Shown here: in pieces, positions 40,365-49,598 of the stretch | Layout: each line of letters starts with the position of its first letter | How positions within the stretch are numbered: the first letter of the stretch is position 1 | From: DASSYK01 sp036258315 | GTDB taxonomy: Bacteria; Actinomycetota; Thermoleophilia; Solirubrobacterales; 70-9 | Assembly (NCBI GenBank): GCA_036258315.1 | Contig: DATADX010000002.1 | Span: forward strand, 1-50,255 | DNA length: 50,255 nucleotides | Direction of reading: 5' to 3' | Made by a program: the position numbers and the translations under genes | Notes under the pieces: generated by a model | Databases searched by the model: none | Told to the model about the DNA's origin: nothing | Seen by the model: the letters and a program-made list of their open reading frames with translations, nothing else

Positions 40365-40985
40365 TCAGGAATGTCTGACGGCGATCGACTCGATCTTGTG
40401 AGCGGCCGTCTCGGTCGAGTCGATCGCCCGCTCGAGCACGCCGAAGATGTCCTTCCAGCGGATCACCACCATCGGGTCGATCCCGTTCGAGAACAGCGAA
40501 GCGAGCGCCTCGCGCCAGACGCGGTCCCCCTCGTTCTCGAGCCGGTGGATCTCGATCCAATGCCGCTCGAGGTCCGTGAAGCCGCGCAGATCGGTGAGCG
40601 CGGCCGAGACGTGCTCGCAGGACTGCGCCAGGATCTTGGTCAGGGCGTAGCCCTGGTCCATCGGGGCCTCGATCTTGTACAGGCCCATGAAGTCCGCGGT
40701 CTCCTCGATGTCGTCGACGATGTCGTCGAGACTGGTGGCGAGTCCGTAGATCTCGCTGCTGTCCAGGACGCGCCCCGGCTCGATGTTGAGGCGGCGCACG
40801 ATCTCCTGAGTGATCCGGTCGCCCTCCTGCTCGGTCTTGAGGATGTCGCGGGCGAGCCCCGTGTCCTCCGGCCAGACCTCGAACATCCGCTCCAGCATCT
40901 GAGACGCCCGATGGATGTTGGTCCCCGCTTCGGCGAGCAGCTCGAAATAGACGGTGTCCTTGCTTGTCAGCGACCGAAGCGCCAC
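40365..40985 (-). CDS. PhoU-like (DUF47) phosphate-transport accessory protein
   Basis: About 206 residues. GTG 40985 is preferred (MALRSLTSKDTVYFELLAEA); TTG 40994 is three codons earlier. All-helical with the DUF47 blocks: EQEGDRITQEIVRRLNI, SSEIYGLATSLDDIVDDIEE, MGLYKI and HRLENEGDRVWREALASLFS; the ExxxD pairs bind metal clusters in PhoU. These proteins usually act with a Pit phosphate transporter; no pit gene is in view. It lies 42 bases downstream of ppk on the same strand, so phosphate and polyphosphate handling may be linked. Confidence 0.92.
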   Translation of the reverse strand: MALRSLTSKDTVYFELLAEAGTNIHRASQMLERMFEVWPEDTGLARDILKTEQEGDRITQEIVRRLNIEPGRVLDSSEIYGLATSLDDIVDDIEETADFMGLYKIEAPMDQGYALTKILAQSCEHVSAALTDLRGFTDLERHWIEIHRLENEGDRVWREALASLFSNGIDPMVVIRWKDIFGVLERAIDSTETAAHKIESIAVRHS

Positions 40986-41027
40986 CGAGGCCAAGCTACC
41001 AGAGCACCCGGGACCCTTCCGGCCCCG

Positions 41028-43220
41028 TCAGACGGCCGCCGCCGCGGCCGTCTCGGAGCGGGCCGCGTGCAGCTTCATCAGCTCCTGCTGGAGGTTGCGG
41101 GGCTCCTCTCCGTCGGGTGAGAGCCGCCGCCAGGAGCCGTCCGAATCGAGCTCCCAGGAGTTCGTGTTGTCCGCGAAGGCGCGGTCGAGGACGTCGTCGA
41201 GCTGCTCGCGCTGGGCGCTGCCCTCGACGGGCGAGAGCAGCTCGACGCGGTTGTAGAGGTTGCGGGGCATCAGGTCGGCGGAGCCGATGTAGATCCGCTG
41301 CTCGTTCTCGCGCTCGAACGAGTAGATCCGCGAGTGCTCGAGGAAGCGGCCGACGATCGAGACGACGCGGATGTTCTCCGAGACCCCGGGGACGCCGGGC
41401 CGCAGCGCGCAGATCCCGCGCACGTTGAGATCGACCTGCATTCCGGCCTGCGAGGCCCGATAGAGGGCGCGGATGCAGGACGGATCGAGGAGCGAGTTCA
41501 TCTTCATCCGGATCCGAGAGGGGCGCTCGGGGCTGTGGGCCTCGATCGCGCGCTCGATCTCGCCGACGACCTCCTCCTTCAGGGTGAAGGGGGCGACCGC
41601 GACCTTGCGGTAGCGCTTCGGCCGGGCGTAGCCGGTCAGGTAGTTGAACATCTCGGCGATGTCCGCGCCGATCTGCTCGTCGGCGGTGAACAGCCCGGCG
41701 TCTGTGTAGAGGCGGGCGGTCTTCGGGTTGTAGTTGCCGGTTCCGATGTGGACGTAGTTGCGGACGCCGTCGCCCTCGCGGCGTGCGATCAGGACGCACT
41801 TGACGTGGGTCTTCAGGCCCGGGATCCCGTAGACGACGTGCACCCCGGCCTCCTCCAGCGAGCGTGCCCACTGGATGTTGGCGCTCTCGTCGAAGCGGGC
41901 CTTCAGCTCCACGAGCGAGACCGCCTGCTTGCCGCGCTCGGTCGCCTCGATCAGCCCCGGGACCAGTGGCGAATCCGCGCTCGTCCGGTAGACGGTCTGC
42001 TTGATCGCGAGCACGTCGGGGTCCTCGACGGCCTGGCGGACGAAGCGCTCGACCGAGGAGGTGAACGAGTCGTAGGGGTGGTGGACGAGGATGTCGCCGT
42101 CGCGCATCGCTCCGAACACGTCGACCTCGCGGTGGGTCTTGCCCTGCTGGAGCTCGGGCGGGGTGACGCCCTTCCACGTCGGGTAGCGGAGCTCGCGCTT
42201 GCCCGGGACGCCGACGACGTCCTCGAGGTCGTCGAGGCCGAGCAGCCCAGGCACGTCATAGACCTGCTCCTCGGAGATCTTCAGGGCATCGATCAGCGTG
42301 CCGCGGAGCCCCGGCTCCATGTCGTCGGAGACCTCCAGCCGCACGACCTCGCCGAAGCGGCGGCGGCGCACCTCCTCCTCGACCGCCTGCATCAGGTCGG
42401 CCGCCTCGTCGTTGACGTCGTAGTCGGTGTCGCGGGTTACCCGGAAGAGCGAGTGGTGGACGATCTCCATCCCCGGGAACAGGTCGTCGAGGTTGGCGGC
42501 GATCACGTCCTCGAGGGGCACGAAGGTGACGCCGCCGTCGCCGATCGAGAGGAACCGGCGGAGCAGCTCCTTCGGGACCTTGACCCTGGCGACGACCTCC
42601 TCGTCCTTCTCGGGGTTGCGGAGCAGGACGGCGATGCTGAGCGAGAGGTTGGAGATGTAGGGGAAGGGCCGGCCGCGGCCGATCACCAGTGGGGTCAGCG
42701 CCGGGAACACCTGCTGCTTGAACAGGCGCTCAACCTCCTCGCGCTCGCCGCCGTCCGCGTCGGCGAGCCGCAGCACCCGGATCCCCTGCTCGGCGAGCGC
42801 CGGCGAGAGGACGTCGGCGAAGCAGTGGTAAAGCCGCTTGCGAAGGGTCATCGCCCGCTCGCGGACCCGGTGGATGACGTCGCCCGGCGCGATTCCGTCG
42901 GCCCCGCGCGCGTCGTTGTTCGCCTCGAGCTGATCGTGCAGCCCGGCGATCCGCACCATGTAGAACTCGTCGAGGTTGTCCTCGTAGATCGCGCAGAAGC
43001 GGAGCCGCTCGAGCAGCGGCACGTCCGGGTCCTCGGCGAGCTGCAGGACCCGCTCGTTGAAGTCGAGCCAGGAGAGCTCGCGATTGAAGTAAAGGGAGGT
43101 TTCCTCGAGGTCGATCACCCCGTCGGGGCCGCCGCTGGGCGGCTCGGAGGGCGTGACGGCGACCTCTCCGTCGCCGCTGCGTGCGGCTCTGCGGGGGGTC
43201 TGGAGGGTTTCCTCTGTCAT
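41028..43220 (-). CDS. ppk: Polyphosphate kinase 1
   Basis: 730 residues from ATG 43220 (TTG 43250 is an alternative with no better site). Signatures: ETSLYFNRELSWLDFNERVL, FCAIYEDNLDEFYMVRIAGL, the H-phosphorylation block VRNYVHIGTGNYNPKTARLY, DVFNYLTGYARP-like FNYLTGYARPKRYRKVAVAP, SLLDPSCIRALYRASQAGMQ and the C-terminal YIGSADLMPRNLYNRVELLS. Polymerises ATP phosphate into polyphosphate at the membrane. Length and domain order (N, H, C1, C2) are normal. Followed by the PhoU-like gene. Confidence 0.97.
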   Translation of the reverse strand: MTEETLQTPRRAARSGDGEVAVTPSEPPSGGPDGVIDLEETSLYFNRELSWLDFNERVLQLAEDPDVPLLERLRFCAIYEDNLDEFYMVRIAGLHDQLEANNDARGADGIAPGDVIHRVRERAMTLRKRLYHCFADVLSPALAEQGIRVLRLADADGGEREEVERLFKQQVFPALTPLVIGRGRPFPYISNLSLSIAVLLRNPEKDEEVVARVKVPKELLRRFLSIGDGGVTFVPLEDVIAANLDDLFPGMEIVHHSLFRVTRDTDYDVNDEAADLMQAVEEEVRRRRFGEVVRLEVSDDMEPGLRGTLIDALKISEEQVYDVPGLLGLDDLEDVVGVPGKRELRYPTWKGVTPPELQQGKTHREVDVFGAMRDGDILVHHPYDSFTSSVERFVRQAVEDPDVLAIKQTVYRTSADSPLVPGLIEATERGKQAVSLVELKARFDESANIQWARSLEEAGVHVVYGIPGLKTHVKCVLIARREGDGVRNYVHIGTGNYNPKTARLYTDAGLFTADEQIGADIAEMFNYLTGYARPKRYRKVAVAPFTLKEEVVGEIERAIEAHSPERPSRIRMKMNSLLDPSCIRALYRASQAGMQVDLNVRGICALRPGVPGVSENIRVVSIVGRFLEHSRIYSFERENEQRIYIGSADLMPRNLYNRVELLSPVEGSAQREQLDDVLDRAFADNTNSWELDSDGSWRRLSPDGEEPRNLQQELMKLHAARSETAAAAAV

Positions 43221-43271
43221 CAGGTTCCACGCCGGAACGCGTCGGAGCAATGCTAGCGACGGCCAAGCCGC

Positions 43272-45626
43272 CTAGGCCGCTGAAGCAAGCTCGAGCCGCG
43301 GCTGATCGGCCGGAACCAGAAGCTGGTCGTAGCCGGCGGCGAGCTCGGCCATCGAGGCGCGCCAGGTGCGGGCCCGCGCCGCCGCCAGCCCCTCACGGCC
43401 GAGCTTGGCCCGCCAAGCCGGCGCGTCGGCGAGCTGGAGCAGCGCCGCGGCGATCATCGCGGGGTCGGGCTCGCAGAGCCGCCCCGTCCGACCGTCCTCG
43501 ACGATCGAGGCCGGGCCGCCCTCGTTGACGGCGACGACCGGAAGCCCGCTCGCGCCGGCCTCGACGAGCACCTGCCCGAAGGTGTCGGTGCGGCTGCAGA
43601 ACAGGAACATGTCGGCGCTCGCGTAGGCACGCGGCAGCTCCTCGCCGTGCAGCCAGCCGAGGAACGTGGCGCGGTCGCCGAGCCGCTCGCGCAGCACCTC
43701 CTCCTCGGGCCCGCCGCCGGCCAGCAGCAGGTGCAGCCGCGGATCGTGCGAGTGCGCGGCGAGGAAGGCGTCGGCCAGCAGGTCCGCGCCCTTCTCCTTG
43801 GTCAATCGGCCGGCGTAGAGCACCTTGATCTCGCCGGGGAAGGCGTCGCGGTCCGAGTGGGCGGGATCGAACCGGGAGGTGTCGACGCCGCGTCCCCAGC
43901 GGCCGATCCGCTTCTGGTCCACCCCGAGCCGGGCCACGGACTCGTCGCTCGCGGGGCTGGGAGTCAGGACCCGGCCGCACTGGCGGTAGAAGAGGCCGAG
44001 CGCGAAGTCGGCCGCCCGCTCGAGATCCGCCGAGGAGGAGCGGAGGCCGGCGTAGGCGCCGAGCTCGGTGTGCCAGCTGCCGAGCACCGGCAGCTCCATG
44101 ATCCTGGCGACCAGCGCCGCGATCACCCCGGCGGGCCCCGGGGAGGTCAGGTGGACGAGCTCGAAGCGGCCCTCGGCGAGGACCTCGACCATCGCCGGGA
44201 GACTGGGGACGCCGATCTCGAGGCCCGCGTAGAGGGGGATCTCGACCTCGGCCACCGCCGGGAGGCGGCGGTCGACGTTGCGGTCGGTCCCGATCACCTC
44301 GACGTCGTAGTTCGGGACGCCGAGCTCGCGGAGGCGCTCGATCGTGTGGGTGACGCCGTGCATTCCGCCGATCGCGTCGGCGATCAGGGCGACGCGCTTC
44401 GGCCCCTCCGACGCGCTCAGCTTCGCTTTCTCCTTGCCGAGGAACGCGGCCGCGGGCGTGTAGGGGATGGCCGGGATCGCCGCGCGGAACAGGTCGCGGC
44501 CGGTCTCGACGGCACGCGCGGCGAGGTCGGCCGGGTCAGCCTCCTGGTCGAGGCTCGCGATAGTCCTCTCGACGACGTCGCGCAGCTTGCGCTCGTGCGC
44601 GCGGCGGGCGCGGCGCTCGAGCTCGGCGTGGCTGAACTCGTCCGACTGCATGTAGGTGATCAGGTCGCGGCCGCGGTGCTGGAGCTCGATCGAGTCGCTG
44701 AACGCGGCGAGCAGCGCGCGCGCGTCCTCGGGGCCGAGGTCGCCGGCGACCGAGCCGCTGCGCACGTCGCCCTCGCTCATCACCCGCTCCGCCATCTTCA
44801 GGACCGCCTCGGGATCGGCATCAACTCGCACGTCCTCCGCTTCGCGTCCGGGCGTGCGAGGGTGTCCGTTAAGGGACGATCTGGTGGCAGCGTCCTTGAG
44901 CAGCAGCGCGCGGGTGGCGAGCGCCATCGCGCTGTGCGCCCATTTCGCCGCGCTCCCCTGGTCTCCGCGAGCCTCGGCAGCGCCCTCGCGGATGTAGCGC
45001 AGAAACTGTTCCGGCGTGCCAGCGGGCGGCGTTTCGGTGAATGTGCGCCCGATGTCCACGCCGGCGTGATCGTCCGAGCCGCCGGTGCCGGCTCCACCGT
45101 GCGTCTCGATGTAGATCGCGGCGGGCATGTTGAGCTCGCGCGCGCGCGAGCCGTTGCGGGTCTCCCAGACAGGGAAGAGCTCCGCCAGCCGGCGACGGTG
45201 CGCGGGCGTGAGCTGCGCCTCGACCGCGTAGAAGGGATGGGCGAGCGAGCAGGCGATCTTGTTCGAGTGCAGGTACTCGGCGCAGGCCTCGAGGTCGCGG
45301 TTCATCTCCTGCAGGCGCTCGTGGTCGTCGGGGGTGATGCCGAAGCAGAGCACGTGGACGGCCTGCTCCTCGCCGCGGAACCACGCCGTCAGCTCTTCGG
45401 AGATGAAGACGTCGGGACGGTCGGCGATCTCGAGCGCCCCGGCGATCGTGTCGTGGTCGGTGATCGTGACCAGGTCCATGCCGCGGCGCTTGGCGAGCTC
45501 GTAGACCTCCTCGGGAGGAGTAGCGCACTCCGGCAGACCGAGGCTGCGCTGGATCCCGAGCTTCGAGATCTCCGAGGCGGTCGAGTGACAGTGCAGGTCC
45601 ACCCTCGTGGTGGCGATACGGCTCAT
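43272..45626 (-). CDS. PHP phosphoesterase - GT4 glycosyltransferase fusion
   Basis: 784 residues. The N-terminus is a PHP metal hydrolase: RVDLHCHSTASEIS (His12, His14), MDLVTITDHDTIAGALEIAD, IACSLAHPFYAVEAQ, and GGSDDHAGVDIGRTFTE. Residues about 230-390 are a helical linker with many Arg/Glu. From about 405 a GT-B fold of family 4 begins: KRVALIADAIGGMHGVTHTI, GSWHTELGAYAGL, RWGRGVDTSRFDP, VLYAGRLTKEKGADLLADAF, HGEELPRAYASADMFLF and the donor-site LVEAGASGLPVVAVNEGG. Likely makes a glycolipid or envelope glycan, with the PHP part removing phosphate; the reaction is not determined. Divergent from GH31. Confidence 0.9.
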   Translation of the reverse strand: MSRIATTRVDLHCHSTASEISKLGIQRSLGLPECATPPEEVYELAKRRGMDLVTITDHDTIAGALEIADRPDVFISEELTAWFRGEEQAVHVLCFGITPDDHERLQEMNRDLEACAEYLHSNKIACSLAHPFYAVEAQLTPAHRRRLAELFPVWETRNGSRARELNMPAAIYIETHGGAGTGGSDDHAGVDIGRTFTETPPAGTPEQFLRYIREGAAEARGDQGSAAKWAHSAMALATRALLLKDAATRSSLNGHPRTPGREAEDVRVDADPEAVLKMAERVMSEGDVRSGSVAGDLGPEDARALLAAFSDSIELQHRGRDLITYMQSDEFSHAELERRARRAHERKLRDVVERTIASLDQEADPADLAARAVETGRDLFRAAIPAIPYTPAAAFLGKEKAKLSASEGPKRVALIADAIGGMHGVTHTIERLRELGVPNYDVEVIGTDRNVDRRLPAVAEVEIPLYAGLEIGVPSLPAMVEVLAEGRFELVHLTSPGPAGVIAALVARIMELPVLGSWHTELGAYAGLRSSSADLERAADFALGLFYRQCGRVLTPSPASDESVARLGVDQKRIGRWGRGVDTSRFDPAHSDRDAFPGEIKVLYAGRLTKEKGADLLADAFLAAHSHDPRLHLLLAGGGPEEEVLRERLGDRATFLGWLHGEELPRAYASADMFLFCSRTDTFGQVLVEAGASGLPVVAVNEGGPASIVEDGRTGRLCEPDPAMIAAALLQLADAPAWRAKLGREGLAAARARTWRASMAELAAGYDQLLVPADQPRLELASAA

Positions 45627-45672
45627 CTGACTCCCGTTCTCATTGGTCCCTTACCACGACGAAGAATCCCTG

Positions 45673-45709
45673 CAAGCACGCTTGAAGCCGTTACGAGGTG
45701 GTCAACCAC
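45673..45709. promoter_or_regulatory. Two dyads in the PHP-GT / GH31 divergent promoter
   Basis: CAAGC-AC-GCTTG (45673-45684) and GTGGT-CA-ACCAC (45698-45709), perfect 5+2+5 inverted repeats, 13 bases apart. The first looks like a LacI/GalR half-site pair. They could be sugar-responsive operators; no LacI-type gene is in the window. Confidence 0.45.
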
Positions 45710-45751
45710 ACGTAAAGAGGTCGTGAACCGCTGCGTTGGCACACTCTCGCG

Positions 45752-47863
45752 ATGGCCGTGATGCCGGAGAACCGCACGCGTGAGGCGTCGTGGCTGGTCG
45801 ACCGGATCGCGGTCTGGTCCTGCGAGGGCGTCGCCCGCGACCAGCTGATCACCCTGACCGAGGGCGTGATCCCGCACGAGGAGCGGGGCGAGCGGCGCAA
45901 CCTCGACCCAGCCGAGGTGACCGTCACGGCGCCCGCCCCCCAACGCGTCCTGATCGAGGCCGAGGCCCCGCATGGCGCGTTGCGGGTCGGCGCCGCCTGG
46001 CCGCTCGAGGCCGGCGAGCGGCTGACCGGGCTCGGCGCCCGGCACGGGCTCGACTTCGACCAGCGCGACCGCTGCGTCAACCTCGGCTCGGACCGCCGCT
46101 ACACCGGCCCCGATTGCCCGCCGGAGCTGCTCGCGGACGGCGGCATCCCCCAGGGCGACTACGCCCCGGTCCCGTGGCTGCTCTCCTCCGCCGGCTGGGC
46201 GGCCTGGCTCGAGACCGGCGGGGCGGGCGCGGAGTTCGACCTCGGCTACGGCGCGGTGTCGGTCTCCGTCCGCGCGGCCGCGGGCCCGCTCCGCCTCCAC
46301 CTCTTCGTCCATCCCTCCCCCGCCGCCCGCCTGCGCGCCTTCCTGCACGAGACGGGGCTCCCCGAGCTCCAGCCCGAATGGGCGTACGGGCACTGGAAGA
46401 GCCGCGACGTCTACGAGCACCAGCGCGACGTGGAGGACGACTGGCGCGGCTACCGGGAGAACGAGCTGCCGCTCGACGCGATCGTGATCGACTCGCCGTG
46501 GGAGACGCAATACAACACCTGGCGCTTCAACCCCCATCAGTTCCCCGACGCGGCGGGGATGGTCCGGGGGATGCGGGCCGACGGCGTCCGCACCGTCGTC
46601 TGGGTGACCCCCTGGGTCAACCTCGAGTCGATCGACGGCCAGCGGCCTCCCGATCCCGAGTCGGAGCGGATGCACCGCGAGCCGGCCCCGAACTACGAGG
46701 AGGGAGCGCGCGAGGGCCACTTCGTCCGGAACGCCGCCGGCGATCCCCACGTGGGCCGCTGGTGGATGGGGACGGGCTCGGTCGTCGACTTCACCTCCGC
46801 CGAGGCGAGCGAGTGGTGGAAGCGGCTGGCCCGGCCCGTGTTCGAGCTCGGCGTCGAGGGCGTCAAGGCCGACGACGGCGAGGGCTACTACTTCCCGCCC
46901 GACGTCGGATTCGCCGACGGGCGAACCGGCGCCGAGGCGGCGTGGGAGTACGGCGCCCTCTACCGCCGCGTCACCCAGGAGGCGCTCGAGGAGGTCCACG
47001 ACGGCCCCGGCGTGGTCTTCGGACGCTCCGGGTGGACCGGCCAGCAGGCGACGGGCTTCATCTGGGGCGGCGACCAGGCCTCGGACTTCTGGTCGCTGCG
47101 GGCACTGGTCGCGTCGCTGCTGACCTCCGCCGCGAGCGGCTTCTCGAACCTCTCACACGACGTCGGCGGCTATCTCGGCCGCCGCCTCACCGAGCGCTGC
47201 GAGCCCGAGCTGCTCGTGCGCTGGGCGCAGCTGGGCGCGCTCTCCCCTCTGATGCAGGCCCACGGCCGCTTCGAGCAGGAGGCCTGGACCTACGACGAGG
47301 CGATCCTCGGCCTCTACCGCGAGGCGGTCCTCCTGCACGAGCGCCTCGTCCCCTACATCACGGCGGCTGCCGCCACAGCCGCCCGCACCGGGCTCCCGGC
47401 GATGCGCCCGCTCTGCCTGGTCGATCCCGGCGACCCCGAGGGCTGGCGGATCGCCGACTCGTACTTCCTCGGCCCGGCGCTCTGGGTCGCGCCGGTGGTC
47501 GAGGAGGGCGCCCGAACGCGGCGCGCCTATCTCCCGAGTGGACAGTGGATCGACTGGTGGAACGGCGAGCGCCTCGATGGCGGGCGCTGGATCGACGCCG
47601 AGGCGCCACTCGAGCGGATCCCGCTCTGGGTCCGCGAGGGGTCGCTGGTCGTCACCTATCCGGCCGACCAGGTCACGCGCGGCCTCGGCGAGGAGGACCC
47701 GGGGCAACCCGTCGAAGCGACGCTGTGGGGCGAGCCGCCGCTCAGCCACGCCCGTGCCGACCTTGCCGATGGGACGGCGGTCCGGTGGCGCGCGGGCGAG
47801 TGGTCGGTGGAGCCGAAACGGCCGCTGATCACCGCGAAGCGAGGAGCGGGCGCGGCGCGCTAG
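45752..47863 (+). CDS. Glycoside hydrolase family 31 (alpha-glucosidase/xylosidase-like)
   Basis: 703 residues. N-terminal beta domain (about 1-200, with GLGARHGLDFDQRDRCVNLG), then a TIM barrel: AYGHWKSRDVYEHQRDVEDD, LDAIVIDSPWETQYNTWRFN, VVWVTPWVNLES, the nucleophile block GVEGVKADDGEGYYFPPD (Asp374), GRSGWTGQQATGFIWGGDQA (acid/base Asp441), and SHDVGGYLGRR. The C-terminal beta domains end at GEWSVEPK. GH31 enzymes retain anomeric configuration; which alpha-glycoside is cut is not evident. No signal peptide, so cytoplasmic. Its stop overlaps the convergent gene stop (47860-47863). Confidence 0.94.
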   Translation: MAVMPENRTREASWLVDRIAVWSCEGVARDQLITLTEGVIPHEERGERRNLDPAEVTVTAPAPQRVLIEAEAPHGALRVGAAWPLEAGERLTGLGARHGLDFDQRDRCVNLGSDRRYTGPDCPPELLADGGIPQGDYAPVPWLLSSAGWAAWLETGGAGAEFDLGYGAVSVSVRAAAGPLRLHLFVHPSPAARLRAFLHETGLPELQPEWAYGHWKSRDVYEHQRDVEDDWRGYRENELPLDAIVIDSPWETQYNTWRFNPHQFPDAAGMVRGMRADGVRTVVWVTPWVNLESIDGQRPPDPESERMHREPAPNYEEGAREGHFVRNAAGDPHVGRWWMGTGSVVDFTSAEASEWWKRLARPVFELGVEGVKADDGEGYYFPPDVGFADGRTGAEAAWEYGALYRRVTQEALEEVHDGPGVVFGRSGWTGQQATGFIWGGDQASDFWSLRALVASLLTSAASGFSNLSHDVGGYLGRRLTERCEPELLVRWAQLGALSPLMQAHGRFEQEAWTYDEAILGLYREAVLLHERLVPYITAAAATAARTGLPAMRPLCLVDPGDPEGWRIADSYFLGPALWVAPVVEEGARTRRAYLPSGQWIDWWNGERLDGGRWIDAEAPLERIPLWVREGSLVVTYPADQVTRGLGEEDPGQPVEATLWGEPPLSHARADLADGTAVRWRAGEWSVEPKRPLITAKRGAGAAR

Positions 47864-49308
47864 CGCCGGGCGCGGCGCTCGCCCCTGCGTTCCCGCTTGC
47901 CGGCCTTGCGGGCGGCCGTCGTGGTCGCCCTCTCGAAGCGGATCGATGCCTTCGACACCGACGCCGACGCCGTCGCGGTCGCGCTTGCGGCGAAGACCTT
48001 GAGGTCGCCCTGGCTCGTGAACTTGTCGTCGGCGCCCTTGATCCCCCGGTCACCGAACACCCCAGTCAGGGCCGACGGAGGGGTTGGGTTCCCGGCCGTG
48101 TCGAGCGCGTCCGCGCGAACGCTGGCCACGAACGGGGCCCCTGGCGTCAGCAGGGTCGTGTTCAGCGACAGGTCCGCGTCAAGGAGGAAGTCGCTGCCGC
48201 CGAGCCGGACATCGTCGCCCGAGAGCAGGACCTGCGCCGGCTGTGGGGCGGGCCTGGCGCAGACGGCTTCGACCACGGTCTCCACCTCGACGGCCTGCAG
48301 CGGCGCGCCGGTGTTCGTGCGCGTCACCTCGAACAGCTCCTTCGTCGGCGGTGCCGGCGGGCTCGGCAGCGGCGGCGCCGGCGCCGAGCAGCCTGAGGGG
48401 GGCGTGGGCGGCGTGACAGGGACGGTTGGCACCGGGTCGCGAAGGTCGGCGGTGACCGTGACCGGGGTCCCGACCGGCGGTGGCTTGATCACCGCGGGGT
48501 CCTCGGTGTCAAGCACCGGCGGCGAGTGGACCAGCACCGAGGTCCCGCGCGCGGAGACCGTGTAAGCGTCCGGGACCGCCCGGTCGGTGCTGTCCTGGTT
48601 GGAGGTGACGACGCCGCCGACGCTGACCTGGCTCGCCTGCCCGTTCACCTGCCGCTTGCCATCCTCGCCGAGCGTGCGGTTGGCGAGCGTGCGCTGCGGT
48701 ACCCGAACGACGTCGCCGACGTTGGGGAGAGCCTGGGTCCTCGCGTGCACGGCCACCAGGAAGCCGCTGCGCGCCAGCGTGTAGCTCCAGGCCACCGGGT
48801 TCGTGTGGACGACCGTGCCGCTGATGTAGGTCGGCTTCGGCTTCTTCTTCTTCGTCTTCTTGTCGCCACCGCCACCGCCGCCGCCGGAGGTCTCGTCGCC
48901 GAAGCTCGGCGTGGTCGTGGTGGACGCGACGCTCGCGGGTGCCGAGGACCCGCCGCCGCCGATCCCTCCGCCCCCGTCGCCGGGGATGATCGGCTCGGGC
49001 TCCGGGGCGCTGGGCGGTGCCTGCACGACGACGACCGGACCGGCGAGCGGTCCGGCGAGGTTGGGGCTGATCGCGGTCCCGGCGATCACTCCGAACCCGA
49101 GCGCCAGAGCGGCGCAGAGCGTGACCGTCTGGATCGGCATCGGCAGCAACGCCCAGAACCCGGTCGGGGCGGGGGCTTCCGGGGCGCTGGCTGGGGCAGC
49201 GTATGGGAGCGCGAGCGGAGGCCCCACCCTCGCGCCACAGGTGATGCAGTAGCGCTGGTCGGGGGCGAGGGGGGTTCCGCACTCCTTGCACGGGCCCCGG
49301 GTGATCAC
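47860..49308 (-). CDS. Zinc-ribbon, membrane-anchored, low-complexity protein, function unknown
   Basis: About 482 residues from GTG 49308 (GTGA overlap with the upstream gene stop). Order: a zinc ribbon at 7-24 (GPCKECGTPLAPDQRYCITC, CXXC-X10-CXXC), Pro/Ala-rich linker, one membrane helix (PIQTVTLCAALALGFGVIAG, about 55-80), a Gly/Ser/Lys low-complexity stretch (DETSGGGGGGGDKKTKKKKP), then a large extracellular part with short beta repeats (YISGTVVHTNPVAWSYTLAR, VTVTADLRDPVPTVPVTP) and Pro-rich spacers, ending in a strongly basic tail (KAGKRERRGERRARR). It is not a known family to me. The cytosolic ribbon plus exported domain suggests a membrane-spanning scaffold. Confidence 0.8.
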   Translation of the reverse strand: MITRGPCKECGTPLAPDQRYCITCGARVGPPLALPYAAPASAPEAPAPTGFWALLPMPIQTVTLCAALALGFGVIAGTAISPNLAGPLAGPVVVVQAPPSAPEPEPIIPGDGGGGIGGGGSSAPASVASTTTTPSFGDETSGGGGGGGDKKTKKKKPKPTYISGTVVHTNPVAWSYTLARSGFLVAVHARTQALPNVGDVVRVPQRTLANRTLGEDGKRQVNGQASQVSVGGVVTSNQDSTDRAVPDAYTVSARGTSVLVHSPPVLDTEDPAVIKPPPVGTPVTVTADLRDPVPTVPVTPPTPPSGCSAPAPPLPSPPAPPTKELFEVTRTNTGAPLQAVEVETVVEAVCARPAPQPAQVLLSGDDVRLGGSDFLLDADLSLNTTLLTPGAPFVASVRADALDTAGNPTPPSALTGVFGDRGIKGADDKFTSQGDLKVFAASATATASASVSKASIRFERATTTAARKAGKRERRGERRARR

Positions 49309-49598
49309 TGCTTGGGGGCGCCCTCCGGCCGCGGAGAGGCGGCGGGCTTCGCCACGGGATCGGAACCGGTGCCGGACTTCGCCTCGGTGGCCGTCGGGGT
49401 CTTGATCTCGGTTCCGCACTGCCAGCAGAAGACGGCGCCCCGCGCCTGCAGCGCGCCGCACGCCGGGCAGGTGCTCGCGGCTCCGGCCTCATCGAGCTTC
49501 AGCAGGTGCTCGACCTGGCCGAGCTCCGCGTCGACCTTCTGCAGCTCGGCGGCGCGCTTGTTGAGAACGTCGAGGCGGTAGTAGTCACGGCTCGCCAT
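49305..49598 (-). CDS. Coiled-coil zinc-ribbon protein, function unknown
   Basis: 97 residues. Residues about 5-35 form a charged helix likely to coil (DYYRLDVLNKRAAELQKVDA followed by ELGQVEHLLK). Residues 44-61 are a zinc ribbon, STCPACGALQARGAVFCWQC (Cys44, 47, 58, 61). The rest is a Thr/Ala/Pro/Lys tail. ATG 49598 overlaps the upstream stop by 14 bases. Middle gene of the trio, with a zinc ribbon like the downstream protein. Confidence 0.75.
   Translation of the reverse strand: MASRDYYRLDVLNKRAAELQKVDAELGQVEHLLKLDEAGAASTCPACGALQARGAVFCWQCGTEIKTPTATEAKSGTGSDPVAKPAASPRPEGAPKQ

Noticed and set aside
41334..43256. Long plus-strand open frame opposite ppk
   Set aside because: Low-complexity Val/Asp/Leu composition and no motif; ppk on the minus strand is unambiguous.
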